From the NCBI RefSeq assembly GCF_018122735.1, contig NZ_JAGRRD010000001.1:621828-685827 (forward strand): DNA of 64,000 bases. Direction: 5' to 3'. This DNA is from Azoarcus sp. L1K30. GTDB taxonomy: Bacteria > Pseudomonadota > Gammaproteobacteria > Burkholderiales > Rhodocyclaceae. This document shows positions 35,843-44,582 of the stretch, piece after piece. Every line of letters begins with the position of its first letter. Within the stretch, counting starts at the first letter, position 1. The notes beneath the pieces are model-generated. The model was not told the DNA's origin. It saw only the letters and a list, made by a program, of their open reading frames with translations, and ran no database searches. The translations under genes were made by a program, and so were the position numbers.

Positions 35843-36805
35843 ATGCCAGATTGCCCGATACGCCGGATCGAGATCCTCGCCTTTCCCGACGCACAGGTGC
35901 TCGATGTGACCGGGCCCATGCAGGTCTTCTCCACCGCCAACGACCTCGCACCGGCGAGACAACGACCCTACGCGCTGGCGATCGTGGCCGAGACCGAAGA
36001 GATCGCCACCACCTCCGGGCTGGTGCTCAAAGCGAGCCGCTTGCCGGCCCATGATCTGCCTGTCCATACCCTGATCGTTTCCGGCGGACGGGGCGTCAAT
36101 GGCGCCAGTGAACGCAGAGCGCTGGTGGAATGGGTGCGTCTGCGTGCGGCGAGTGCAGAACGCACCGCCTCGGTGTGCAGTGGCGCCTTTCTGCTGGCCA
36201 CCGCGGGGCTGCTCGATGGGCGCCGTGCGGTGACTCACTGGCAGCGCTGTGCGGAATTCTCGCAGCGCTTTCCCGATGTCAGGCTCGACCCCGATCCGAT
36301 CTTCATCCGCGACGGCGCGATCTGGACCTCCGCCGGCGTGACTGCGGGCATCGATCTGGCGCTCGCCATGGTCGAGGCCGACCTCGGGCGCGAAACCGCA
36401 CTGGCCGTGGCCCGCCAACTGGTGGTGTTCCTCAGGCGTCCCGGCGGTCAGGCGCAGTTCAGTGTGGCGCTGACACTGCACGACGGCGACGGCCGCTTTG
36501 ACCGCCTTCACGCCTGGATCCTGGAGAACCTGGGCGCGGACCTGTCGCTGCCCGTTCTCGCCGAGCAGTGCAATATGAGCGCCCGCAGCTTTTCGCGCCA
36601 CTATCGCAAACTCACCGGACGTACGCCCGCCACTGCGATCGAGGCCATGCGGGTCGAATCCGCGCGTCGCCTGCTCGAGGGCGGTGCGTCGGTCGCGCAA
36701 GCCGCCCGGCGATGCGGCTTCGGCTCCGAAGAAACCATGCGGCGTGCGTTTCTGCGTGGTGTCGGCGCAAGTCCGCAGGCCTACCGCGAGCGGTTTTCGG
36801 GTTAG
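35843..36805 (+). CDS. GlxA-type AraC-family transcriptional regulator
   Basis: A 320-residue regulator. The N-terminal two thirds are a DJ-1/PfpI-like domain (IEILAFPDAQVLDVTGPMQV, ASVCSGAFLLATAGLLDGRR, AGVTAGIDLALAMVEADLG). The C-terminal 100 residues are an AraC DNA-binding domain with two helix-turn-helix motifs (LSLPVLAEQCNMSARSFSRH and SVAQAARRCGFGSEETMRRA). It most likely controls the divergent DJ-1 gene. Start choice between 35783 (TTG) and 35843 (ATG) is open; similarity begins at the latter. Confidence 0.9.
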   Translation: MPDCPIRRIEILAFPDAQVLDVTGPMQVFSTANDLAPARQRPYALAIVAETEEIATTSGLVLKASRLPAHDLPVHTLIVSGGRGVNGASERRALVEWVRLRAASAERTASVCSGAFLLATAGLLDGRRAVTHWQRCAEFSQRFPDVRLDPDPIFIRDGAIWTSAGVTAGIDLALAMVEADLGRETALAVARQLVVFLRRPGGQAQFSVALTLHDGDGRFDRLHAWILENLGADLSLPVLAEQCNMSARSFSRHYRKLTGRTPATAIEAMRVESARRLLEGGASVAQAARRCGFGSEETMRRAFLRGVGASPQAYRERFSG

Positions 36806-36856
36806 CGTGGTGCGCCCGCGCACCGGCTGTCCGTCAGCCGGCGTTCGCGGGTGTGC

Positions 36857-37138
36857 TCAGCAGGTCTTGCCGGCGCGGCCCGGGTGACCGGAGACGCGTC
36901 GCGAGGGGTGAGCGGGCGTCACTGACTTGCCGCCCAGCAGGGCGCGCATGGCCTGTGCCGGCATTGCCAGCACGATTGCGAACATGCGGGCGACGAAGGT
37001 GTCGATCGCAGCGCGGCGCAGCGAGGCTGCCTGTGTGCGCGTACCTTCGAAATCGAAGTCGCGCAGGTCGACTCCCTGTGGAGGGAGATTGGTCGTGGCT
37101 TGGCTCGTGGTTTGTGGCGTGTTGCGGGTCGGGGTCAT
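36857..37138 (-). CDS. Small hypothetical protein
   Basis: A 93-residue basic protein of unknown role. GAGGAG stands 6 bases before ATG 37138, a strong sign that it is real, although it is hidden in a longer open frame. The N-terminus is Thr/Gln-rich and the middle (DLRDFDFEGTRTQAASLRRA, then TFVARMFAIVLAMPAQAMRA) forms one amphipathic or weakly membrane-seeking helix. The C-terminal 20 residues are rich in Arg, Pro and Gly. It is divergent from a LysR gene, which may regulate it. Confidence 0.6.
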   Translation of the reverse strand: MTPTRNTPQTTSQATTNLPPQGVDLRDFDFEGTRTQAASLRRAAIDTFVARMFAIVLAMPAQAMRALLGGKSVTPAHPSRRVSGHPGRAGKTC

Positions 37139-37261
37139 GGCGAGCTCCTCATCGGCGGGTGCTTGAACTCTATTTCGTTGATGTGGTGCCCGAAACGAGA
37201 CGAATTGCAGATCGGCTTTGCAAATTCTGCAAGGCTCGATGGCTTGGCGCATAATGCGCAC

Positions 37262-38284
37262 ATGCAACTGAATCTGACCGATGCCGCGCTCTTCATCCGC
37301 GTTGCCGAACTCGGCACGCTGTCGGCGGCCGCGCGCGAACGCAACGAGCCCGTCAGTCAGGTGTCGCGCGCTATTGCCCGCATGGAGTCTGCGCTCGGGG
37401 TATTGCTGCTGCATCGGACCACGCACGGACTGTCGCTGACCGATGAAGGCGACACGTTTTTTGCGCACGCCCGGCGCATGCTCGACATTGCCGCGGAGAT
37501 GGAAAGCGAGCTCGGCGGAAAGCGCGCCGGACCGAGCGGTCTGGTGCGGGTCAGTGTCAGCCCCATCCTTGCCCAGATGGTCATTGCCCCCAGTCTGACT
37601 GGCCTGTACGAACGTCATCCCGGGCTGCAACTCGACATCCTGGCAGACGACCGCGCGACCGACCTCGCGCGCGATGGCATTGACATCGCCGTGCGCGCGG
37701 GCGTGGACAATGCCGAGAGTTTGGTCGTCAGGCAGATTGGCGAGCATGATCGCAATCTCTATGCCTCGCCGGCCTATCTCGACAGGTTTGGCATCCCGCA
37801 GACGCCCGGCGATCTCGCGCGGCACCGCCTGATCGCCAACTGCGCAAGCCAGTCGATGAACCGCTGGCCTTTCCGCAAGGGATCGCTCGATGCGGCTGAC
37901 TGGGCGTCGACGACGGCGGCGAGGGTTCAGTCCGATCGCAGCGACAAACGCGTTGCGCGCAACAGTGCGGCGGACATCCTGCTGGTCAAGGGGCATACCC
38001 GCGCCGACAGCACCTCCATCGTGCTGTCACTTGCGCTGGAGGGCGTCGGTATCGCGCGGCTCAACGAGCTGCTGGTGTCGCCGCTGGTGAGGCGTGGTCT
38101 GCTCAGGCAGGTGCTGGCCGGTTTCACCGGGCGCGAGCGCCTGCCGGTCTATGCGGCGATGCTGCAGGAGCGCCACCGGCTTCCCAAGGTGCGTGCCTGC
38201 CTCGACTACTGGCAGGAGACCTTCGCCGCAATGCGCACGCATCGCGGCGACGATGTAGACCAGGAGCAGACCGCCAGGGGCTGA
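37262..38284 (+). CDS. LysR-family transcriptional regulator
   Basis: A 340-residue LysR regulator. The N-terminal helix-turn-helix is DAALFIRVAELGTLSAAARE and SQVSRAIARMESALGVLLLH, followed by RTTHGLSLTDEGDTFFAHAR. The effector domain (about 90-300) contains GLVRVSVSPILAQMVIAPSL and RDGIDIAVRAG. The C-terminus is slightly longer than usual. ATG 37262 is taken because similarity begins there. It faces away from the small gene at 36857 and converges on the pot operon, and could act on either. Confidence 0.92.
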   Translation: MQLNLTDAALFIRVAELGTLSAAARERNEPVSQVSRAIARMESALGVLLLHRTTHGLSLTDEGDTFFAHARRMLDIAAEMESELGGKRAGPSGLVRVSVSPILAQMVIAPSLTGLYERHPGLQLDILADDRATDLARDGIDIAVRAGVDNAESLVVRQIGEHDRNLYASPAYLDRFGIPQTPGDLARHRLIANCASQSMNRWPFRKGSLDAADWASTTAARVQSDRSDKRVARNSAADILLVKGHTRADSTSIVLSLALEGVGIARLNELLVSPLVRRGLLRQVLAGFTGRERLPVYAAMLQERHRLPKVRACLDYWQETFAAMRTHRGDDVDQEQTARG

Positions 38285-38306
38285 TCGACCGGGGCCTGCA
38301 GCGGTG

Positions 38307-39143
38307 TCAGTCGGCGGCCGCGGCCAGCTGCTTCGCTCTCAGTCGTGCGTTCTGCGACGACAGCATGATGTGATTGGCTGTCAGTACGGCAATGGACACC
38401 ACCACCACGATGATCGTTGCCAGTGCATTGATCTCCGGCTTCAGGCCGTGATGGAGGCGGGCGAAGATCAGCACCGGCAGGGTGGTGCTGCCCGGATCGG
38501 AGAGCATCGCCGCGAGCACGAAGTCATCCATCGACAGGGTGAAGGTCAGTAGCCATGCCGACACCAGTGCGGGGGCGATGACCGGCACGGTGATGATGAA
38601 GAACACCTTGAAAGGCGGGCAACCGAGATCGAGCGCGGCCTCTTCGAGCGACCGGTCGACTTCGCGCAGGCGCGACTGCACCAGTACCGCCGCATAGGCG
38701 GCACACAGCGTGGTATGTGCCGCCCAGATCGCCAGCGCACCCCGTCCGCCGAGAAAGGACAGCGCCGGATGGGTAAACAGCAGCACCAGCGACAGGCCGG
38801 TCACGACCTCGGGCATCACCATCGGTGCGGTACTCATGCCGGCAAAGAAACTGCTGCCGAAATAGGGCCGGAAGCGGGTCAGCACGAAGGCGGCGGCAGT
38901 CCCGACCACTACCGCAGAGGTCGCTGCCAGCGCCCCGATGCGCAGCGACAGCCACACCGCCGACTGGATCTCGCCATCGTCGAGCAGGGCCTGGTACCAG
39001 CGCAGGGAAAAACCATCGAACTGGGTGGTGATTTCGCCCGATGTGAAGGAAAACACCACCAGGCACAGGATCGGAATGTAGAGAAAGGCGAATACCAGCA
39101 CCAGCCAGCTGCGCGCCCCCAATGAACGCGTGCCGCGGCTCAT
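38307..39143 (-). CDS. potI: Putrescine ABC transporter permease
   Basis: A 278-residue inner-membrane subunit with six helices. The cytoplasmic EAA loop SLEEAALDLGCPPFKVFFII is intact, as is MSTAPMVMPEVVTGLSLVLL. The end (RLHHGLKPEINALATIIVVV) is typical of PotI/PotC. It is the last gene of potF-potG-potH-potI, and its ATG overlaps the potH stop as ATGA. Works with PotF, PotG and PotH to import putrescine or a related polyamine. Confidence 0.93.
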   Translation of the reverse strand: MSRGTRSLGARSWLVLVFAFLYIPILCLVVFSFTSGEITTQFDGFSLRWYQALLDDGEIQSAVWLSLRIGALAATSAVVVGTAAAFVLTRFRPYFGSSFFAGMSTAPMVMPEVVTGLSLVLLFTHPALSFLGGRGALAIWAAHTTLCAAYAAVLVQSRLREVDRSLEEAALDLGCPPFKVFFIITVPVIAPALVSAWLLTFTLSMDDFVLAAMLSDPGSTTLPVLIFARLHHGLKPEINALATIIVVVVSIAVLTANHIMLSSQNARLRAKQLAAAAD

Positions 39144-40084
39144 GGCTGCTCTCCGGCTTCGCTGCGGCTGGAACGGTTGAAGACGATGATCGGTGCGATC
39201 AGCAGCAGCACCATCACCACCGCCACGGTCGCGGCCATCGGCCAGTCCTGGTTGGGGCCGAAGTCATCCCAGATGTTGCGGCCGATCATCTGCACGTCAC
39301 CGCCGCCAAGCAAGTCGGGAATCACGAATTCACCGACCGCCGGAATGAACACCATCATTGCCCCGGCGATGATGCCGTTGCGTGACAGCGGCAGCGTGAC
39401 CGACAGGAAAGTGGTGAGCGGGCGCGCGCCGAGATCGCTGGCGGCTTCGAGCAGACGCTGGTCCAGCTTCACGAGGTTGGCGTACAGCGGCAGCACCATG
39501 AAGGGGAGATAGCTGTAGATCATGCCGGTCAGCACCGCGCCGGTGTTGTAGAGCAGGGGCAGGGGGGTGTCGATGATGCCCAGCCCGATCAGCAACTGAT
39601 TGATGAGGCCCACTTCGCTGCTGTCGAGCAGCCCCATCCACGCATAGACGCGGAGCAGGAAGGATGTCCAGAACGGCAGCATCACCATCATCAGCAGCAC
39701 ATTGCGTATCGATTCGCGCGCACGCGCGATGTGGTAGGCGAAGGGGTAGCCGATCAGCAGGCAGCACACCGTCGTCAGCGTGGCGAGCAGCAGTGAATTG
39801 CCATATGCGCGCAGGTACAGCGGCTCGGCGCCGTCCTCGCCCAGCGCGGCGATCTCGTCCCCGAGGCGCTGGAAACTCGACAGGTCGGGCACGAGCTCCA
39901 CACCGCTTCCATCCTCGGCCTGATGCAGCGGTGCGATGTAGGGCGGAATGGCAAGATCCGGCGTAGACAGGCTGACATTGACGATCAGCACGAAAGGCAG
40001 CAGGAAGAACAGCAGCAGCCAGGTCCACGGCAGCATGCCGACCCAGAAGCGGCCGCGAAGCAGGAAGGGGCGACGCCTGCTCAT
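39140..40084 (-). CDS. potH: Putrescine ABC transporter permease
   Basis: A 314-residue permease with six helices and a long periplasmic loop after the first (SLSTPDLAIPPYIAPLHQAE). The EAA loop is LLEAASDLGARPLTTFLSVT. LPFWTSFLLRVYAWMGLLDS and FIPAVGEFVIPDLLGGGDVQ are PotH/PotB signatures. The chosen ATG (40084) overlaps the potG stop as ATGA; an upstream extension of 14 codons has no similarity. Confidence 0.93.
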   Translation of the reverse strand: MSRRRPFLLRGRFWVGMLPWTWLLLFFLLPFVLIVNVSLSTPDLAIPPYIAPLHQAEDGSGVELVPDLSSFQRLGDEIAALGEDGAEPLYLRAYGNSLLLATLTTVCCLLIGYPFAYHIARARESIRNVLLMMVMLPFWTSFLLRVYAWMGLLDSSEVGLINQLLIGLGIIDTPLPLLYNTGAVLTGMIYSYLPFMVLPLYANLVKLDQRLLEAASDLGARPLTTFLSVTLPLSRNGIIAGAMMVFIPAVGEFVIPDLLGGGDVQMIGRNIWDDFGPNQDWPMAATVAVVMVLLLIAPIIVFNRSSRSEAGEQP

Positions 40085-41193
40085 CGGCTCAGCACCACCC
40101 CGGCCGGGGCCTTCCACGACACCCATACCGCATCGCCCCAGGTCGGCGGTGCGGCGTCTCCCCAGCGCGCCGATGGCACGCTGGCGGTGACCGTGCGGCC
40201 ACCGGAAAGGCGGACGTGATAGACCGAATAGCTGCCGAGGTAGGCAATATCGACAACCTCTCCAGCCGCGCTATTAAGCCCGCCCTCGAGTGCGCCCGGC
40301 GCCTCGCGGCTGAGCAGGACGCGCTCGGGGCGTACCGACACCGACACTTCACTGCCATCGGCATGGTCGGCCAGCGGCGAAACGGCGATCGGCGCAGGGA
40401 AGTCCGCGCAGGCGACGCCCTGCGGGCCGAGGCGACCGTGGAACATGTTGGTCTCGCCGATGAACTCCGCGGTGAAGCGACAATTCGGGTGCTCGTAGAT
40501 TTCGCCCGGCGTACCCACCTGCAGCAGCACGCCGTCCGACATCACGCCGATACGGTCGGCCATCGTCATGGCCTCTTCCTGATCGTGGGTGACCATGATG
40601 CAGGTGACGCCGACGCGTTCGATCAGATGCACCAGTTCGAGCTGTGTCTCCTGGCGGATCTTCTTGTCGAGCGCCGCCAGCGGCTCGTCGAGCAGCAGCA
40701 GTTTGGGCTCCTTGGCCAGGCTGCGCGCCAGCGCGACGCGCTGCTGCTGGCCGCCGGAGAGTTCATGCGGCTTGCGCCGTGCGTAGCGCTGCATCTGCAC
40801 CAGGTCGAGCATCTTGCCCACGCGTGCGGCAATGGCGTCGCGGGCCAGCTTCGGGCGCTCCTGGCGCAGACCGAAGGCGACATTGTCCTCTACCGTCAGG
40901 TGCGGGAAGAGGGCGTAGGACTGGAACATCATGTTCGTCGGCCGGTGGTGTGGCTGCACCGTGGCAAGGTCTTCGCCATCGAGCACGATGCGCCCGGCAC
41001 TGGGGGTTTCGAGCCCGGCGAGCATGCGCAGCAAGGTGGACTTGCCGCAGCCCGAACTGCCCAGCAGGGCAAAGATCTCCTTGCGTGCGATCGTGAGCGA
41101 TACATCGCGCACGACGCGGTTGTCGCCAAATCGCTTGCTCACGCCCTCGATGCGCAGATAGGCCGCGCCGCTATCCTGTTGCTGTGCCACCAT
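40081..41193 (-). CDS. potG: Putrescine ABC transporter ATP-binding protein
   Basis: A 370-residue ABC ATPase. Walker A is GSSGCGKST, the Q-loop is MMFQSYALFPHLT, the signature is HELSGGQQQRVALARSLAKE, and Walker B is LLLLDEPLAALD with H-loop MVTHDQEEAMT. A C-terminal TOBE-type regulatory domain (about 270-370) follows, as in PotA/PotG. AGGAAA precedes the ATG. It sits 17 bp after potF. PotA and PotG are hard to separate by sequence; PotG is used because of the potFGHI gene order. Confidence 0.93.
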   Translation of the reverse strand: MVAQQQDSGAAYLRIEGVSKRFGDNRVVRDVSLTIARKEIFALLGSSGCGKSTLLRMLAGLETPSAGRIVLDGEDLATVQPHHRPTNMMFQSYALFPHLTVEDNVAFGLRQERPKLARDAIAARVGKMLDLVQMQRYARRKPHELSGGQQQRVALARSLAKEPKLLLLDEPLAALDKKIRQETQLELVHLIERVGVTCIMVTHDQEEAMTMADRIGVMSDGVLLQVGTPGEIYEHPNCRFTAEFIGETNMFHGRLGPQGVACADFPAPIAVSPLADHADGSEVSVSVRPERVLLSREAPGALEGGLNSAAGEVVDIAYLGSYSVYHVRLSGGRTVTASVPSARWGDAAPPTWGDAVWVSWKAPAGVVLSR

Positions 41194-41210
41194 CGGTTTC
41201 CTGCTGACGT

Positions 41211-42302
41211 TTATCTTGCGGTCTTGAAGCGGCTCAGCGCGCGCGTGAGTTCGCGTTGTACGTTCTGCGTCAGGACCGGCTTCGGATGCAGCAGCGCCTT
41301 GAGGTCGGCCGGTACGTTGAGCATGGGGTTGTCGGTCAGCGCCTTGTCCATCATCGGCAGCGCGGCGGTGTTGGCGCTGATGTAGAAGGTCTCGTTGGAG
41401 ATCGTGGAGATCACCTTCGGGTCCATCATGGCGTTGATCCAGGTGTGGGCGTTGCCGACATGCTTGGCGTCGCGCGGAATCGCCATCACATCGACCGACA
41501 TCATCGCCCCCGTCCTGGGGATGATGTACTGCACTTTCACCCCGGTATTGGATTCCTTGGCGCGATCGCCCGCGATCATCGCGTCGCCCGAGAACATCAT
41601 CGCCACGCACACGCTTCCCTTGGCCATGAGATCGATCGGCGAGGAATTGAAGGTGCGGACGTTCTTGCGCACCGGGCGGATCTGCTCCACGGCCGCGGCG
41701 ATATCGGCAGCGGCCATCTTCACAGTATCCTTGCCGGCATAGAGCATCGCGGCCGGGATGAGGTCGCTGGATTCGTCCATCATCGAGATGCCGCAATCCT
41801 TGAGCTTGTCCGTGACCTTGGGGTCGAACAGCAGGTCCCAGGCGTTGTCCGGCAGTTTTCCGCCCAGCGCCTTGGTGACCTTGTCCACGTTGATCGCGAC
41901 CCCGGTGGTGAACCACATGTAGGGCACAAGATACTGGTTACCGGGGTCAGCGGCTTCCAGTGCCTTGAGAATCACTGGATCGATGTTCTTCAGATTGGGT
42001 AGTTTGCTCTTGTCGAGGGGCTGAAAAATGTTTGCCTGGATCTGCTTGCCGGCGTACTCGACGCTCGGATAGACCACGTCATACCCACTTCCGCCGGTCA
42101 GCAGCTTGGCCTGCAGCGTGGCATTGCTGTCGTACAAGTCGTAATTGACCTTAATGCCGCTGGCCTTCTCGAACGCGGGAATGGTGTCTGCGGCGATGTA
42201 GTCGTTCCAGTTGTAAACATTGAGTGTCTTGTCCTCGGCCGCCATGGCGGCGGTGGCGAACAGCGCAAACGCGCTTGCCAGCAACTTCGTACGAATCTGC
42301 AT
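41211..42302 (-). CDS. potF: Putrescine-binding periplasmic protein
   Basis: A 363-residue polyamine receptor. The signal peptide (MQIRTKLLASAFALFATAAMA) is followed by LNVYNWNDYIAADTIPAFEK, the usual PotF/PotD opening. Other marks are YDVVYPSVEYAGKQI, WFTTGVAINVDKV and SSDLIPAAMLYAGKD. Of two possible starts, 42302 lies 6 bases after GGGGAG and is preferred to 42308. First gene of the operon; the promoter region upstream has a palindrome. Confidence 0.93.
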   Translation of the reverse strand: MQIRTKLLASAFALFATAAMAAEDKTLNVYNWNDYIAADTIPAFEKASGIKVNYDLYDSNATLQAKLLTGGSGYDVVYPSVEYAGKQIQANIFQPLDKSKLPNLKNIDPVILKALEAADPGNQYLVPYMWFTTGVAINVDKVTKALGGKLPDNAWDLLFDPKVTDKLKDCGISMMDESSDLIPAAMLYAGKDTVKMAAADIAAAVEQIRPVRKNVRTFNSSPIDLMAKGSVCVAMMFSGDAMIAGDRAKESNTGVKVQYIIPRTGAMMSVDVMAIPRDAKHVGNAHTWINAMMDPKVISTISNETFYISANTAALPMMDKALTDNPMLNVPADLKALLHPKPVLTQNVQRELTRALSRFKTAR

Positions 42303-42379
42303 GCCCATCTCCCCAAGAAAAGCCAGTCTGTCACACTGCAATCGGCACGCCCGGCGACGGTTATCCGGGCAAACACGAT

Positions 42380-42410
42380 ATTGTGCCTTGCACAACACCC
42401 TGTCGGTCAA
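42380..42410 (-). promoter_or_regulatory. Candidate pot promoter with palindromic operator
   Basis: On the minus strand TTGACC (42410-42405) and CACAAT (42385-42380) are 19 bp apart, a weak sigma-70 match. Between them TTGTGC-CTT-GCACAA (42381-42395) is a perfect 6-bp inverted repeat, well placed for a repressor. Confidence 0.35.
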
Positions 42411-42570
42411 GCCCGGCTGGTGCGGAGGTAAACGCGAAAATTCGACATGCATGAAAAGGGAGGCGTTTCCCCTCCGCGTGTCTGGCTGTGCCGGAACCGC
42501 AGCGTGGCAAGAACATGGGACATCGTGCAGATTCGGACCGGATGCGAAATCGTCTCTGCGTGGTCGGCGG

Positions 42571-43008
42571 TCATCGCACGCGGAACGCGGCGTGGCAGGC
42601 CACACACTGGTTCGTGATCGCGGACAGACTGCCGATCGCGCGCTGCACGTTGCCATCGGCACCTGCCTCCTGCGCGACTAGCGCAAACTGGCTTGCCGAA
42701 CTGTGCATCCGCGAGCCGATGTCCTGCATTTCCTTCGGCATGAAGGGCGCCATATGCGCAGCGCCATGCGCACCGAGAGAGGACAGGCCGATGCGTTGCT
42801 CCGCAATGTCGGCCGCACGCTGAAAGTCGCCCGTGCCGAGTGCGGTCTGAATCTCGGAAATGGCCTTGAGGTGATCACGCATGTTCGACAGCATGTGCTC
42901 CCGCATCGCGTCCGGAAGGACAACCAGCACGCGGTCGGCAGGCTCATTGGCGTGAGCGGACACGAAACAGGCCAGAAGCCCTGATATCAATACCCGGGTG
43001 AATCTCAC
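42571..43008 (-). CDS. Cytochrome c'/c-556-like periplasmic protein
   Basis: A 145-residue exported haem protein. The start is a GTG with GAGGAG 6 bases before it; a signal peptide (VLISGLLACFVSAHA) follows. The body is helical, and the single haem motif CVACHAAFR lies at the extreme C-terminus, the hallmark of c'-type four-helix-bundle cytochromes. Such proteins bind NO or shuttle electrons. It is a single gene, separated from potF by 268 bp. Confidence 0.8.
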   Translation of the reverse strand: MRFTRVLISGLLACFVSAHANEPADRVLVVLPDAMREHMLSNMRDHLKAISEIQTALGTGDFQRAADIAEQRIGLSSLGAHGAAHMAPFMPKEMQDIGSRMHSSASQFALVAQEAGADGNVQRAIGSLSAITNQCVACHAAFRVR

Positions 43009-43365
43009 ATGGATCTCCTCAGTTGCTGGCATTGGCGTGTGCCGATCGAAGCCGGGCAATCCGTCGTCGCATGGGGCACAGTGTGCATCAGGGGCGATCC
43101 GTATTCCATACTGTCGTTCCCGAGGTCCAGCCACGTCGGGCATTCCGTATTGCGGTTGGCGCTGGCGGGTACGCACCACGTGTTCGCGCCGTCAGGTGCT
43201 GCGCCTGTTATTCTTTGTCCGCCGGCGATGATCGCCACCTTGTCGCGGCGGCCTGTTGGATCATGCAAGACGTTGATTCTTGTGCGCTCAAGTGTTCAAG
43301 TCCACAACGTCTTTTCGGCAAGCGGGGCCGCAAGACGATCTAAACGCAATGGAAGGAGCTTGTTC
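43009..43365. other. Gap without a recognisable gene
   Basis: This 357-bp stretch between the cytochrome gene and the divergent acyltransferase gene has open frames on both strands, but none resembles a protein or has a ribosome site except the acyltransferase start. It should contain the two divergent promoters; I cannot place them. Confidence 0.5.
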
Positions 43366-44454
43366 TTGCAACGAGAGACTTCGATCTATCTGGATCTGCT
43401 CAGATTCTCGGCTGCGTTTGTGGTGCTCGTCGTCCATGCAAGTGGGGGCGGCATCACGGGAGGCGTTCTGTGGCAGCTTGCGGCATACGGTCAAACTGCG
43501 GTGATGGCGTTCTTCGTACTTTCGGGCTATGTCATCGGATTTGTTTCGAACAACAAGGAACGCAAGCCCTTTGATTTTGTCATCGCCCGAGTCTCGAGGC
43601 TTTACTCCGTCATCCTTCCCGCAATCCTGATTACCTGGCTGTGCAACGAGTTTGGCGGACTTCTCATCAAGGAGGAATATACCGGCCCGTGGAATGACGA
43701 CGAGAAGATGGAGTATTTCCGATATTTCATTTCTCTGTTGATGCTTCAGGACGTCTGGGGTATCAAGCTAAGTCCAACGAATAATGGACCATTCTGGTCG
43801 ATTACTTTCGAGGCGTTCTACTATGCGTTCTTTGGCGTGGTTTTCTATCTGAGAAGCAAGCTGAGATTCATTGTTCTAGCGGTTCTTTTTTGTATCGCAG
43901 GCCCGACGATCGTACTGTTGTTTCCCTTGTGGTTGCTTGGATACTTCGCATACAGCGTGCACAGAAACGGCGGGCTTGCTTCATATCCGGTCCTGGCATG
44001 CCTGGGTTTCGTTGCAAGTGCATCGATATTGGTATTCAGTCCGCAATACAGAAGTCATTTTGATTTTGCCTCACCCGTCATCGACAGGGGATCGATTGTC
44101 GGCGACTATCTGGATGGGATCGCGGTCTTCTTGCATCTACTGGTGGTTCCGGTAGTGGCAGGAAGGGCAGGATTTATTCTGCTCTTGATCAGGAAGCCAT
44201 TGACCTTCATCGCCAGCCTGACCTTCTCCCTGTATCTTTTTCATCAACCTCTCGTGCGCGTCTTCGCCGGAATGTCTCCTTTCATCGCAGACCCGGGGTC
44301 AATCACCAATGTGGCATTCGTTTACCTGGCGACATTTGCCGTCGTTCTGCTCGTCGGTGTACCGGCTGAAAGGTCGAAGAAAATCCTCACCAACTATCTG
44401 AACGTCGTCGTCGATCGTTATCAGTTGCGGAATGGTCGGACTGGGCGCTTGTGA
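43366..44454 (+). CDS. Acyltransferase 3 (OafA/ExoZ-type membrane acyltransferase)
   Basis: A 362-residue integral membrane acyltransferase with about ten helices, acting on sugars of surface polysaccharide or another envelope acceptor. The start is near-classical: SIYLDLLRFSAAFVVLVVHA with the R and H residues essential in the family. FFVLSGYVIGF, IARVSRLYSVILPA, NNGPFWSITFEAFYY and SLTFSLYLFHQPLVRVF follow. The start is probably TTG 43366, 7 bases after GGAAGGAG. Its G+C and codon use are lower than the flanking genes, hinting at transfer. It has no neighbours of the same pathway. Confidence 0.88.
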   Translation: MQRETSIYLDLLRFSAAFVVLVVHASGGGITGGVLWQLAAYGQTAVMAFFVLSGYVIGFVSNNKERKPFDFVIARVSRLYSVILPAILITWLCNEFGGLLIKEEYTGPWNDDEKMEYFRYFISLLMLQDVWGIKLSPTNNGPFWSITFEAFYYAFFGVVFYLRSKLRFIVLAVLFCIAGPTIVLLFPLWLLGYFAYSVHRNGGLASYPVLACLGFVASASILVFSPQYRSHFDFASPVIDRGSIVGDYLDGIAVFLHLLVVPVVAGRAGFILLLIRKPLTFIASLTFSLYLFHQPLVRVFAGMSPFIADPGSITNVAFVYLATFAVVLLVGVPAERSKKILTNYLNVVVDRYQLRNGRTGRL

Positions 44455-44582
44455 GCGTGCGATCCGGAGGAACACAGCCGTGGCAATCGCGGCTGACCCG
44501 CGTTCGTCGTAGCGTTCGTCCTGGGTTGTGGGTGGGGTGAGTGATATCGCGTAAAGTGGGGCGATATCCGCCACCGAAGCGG

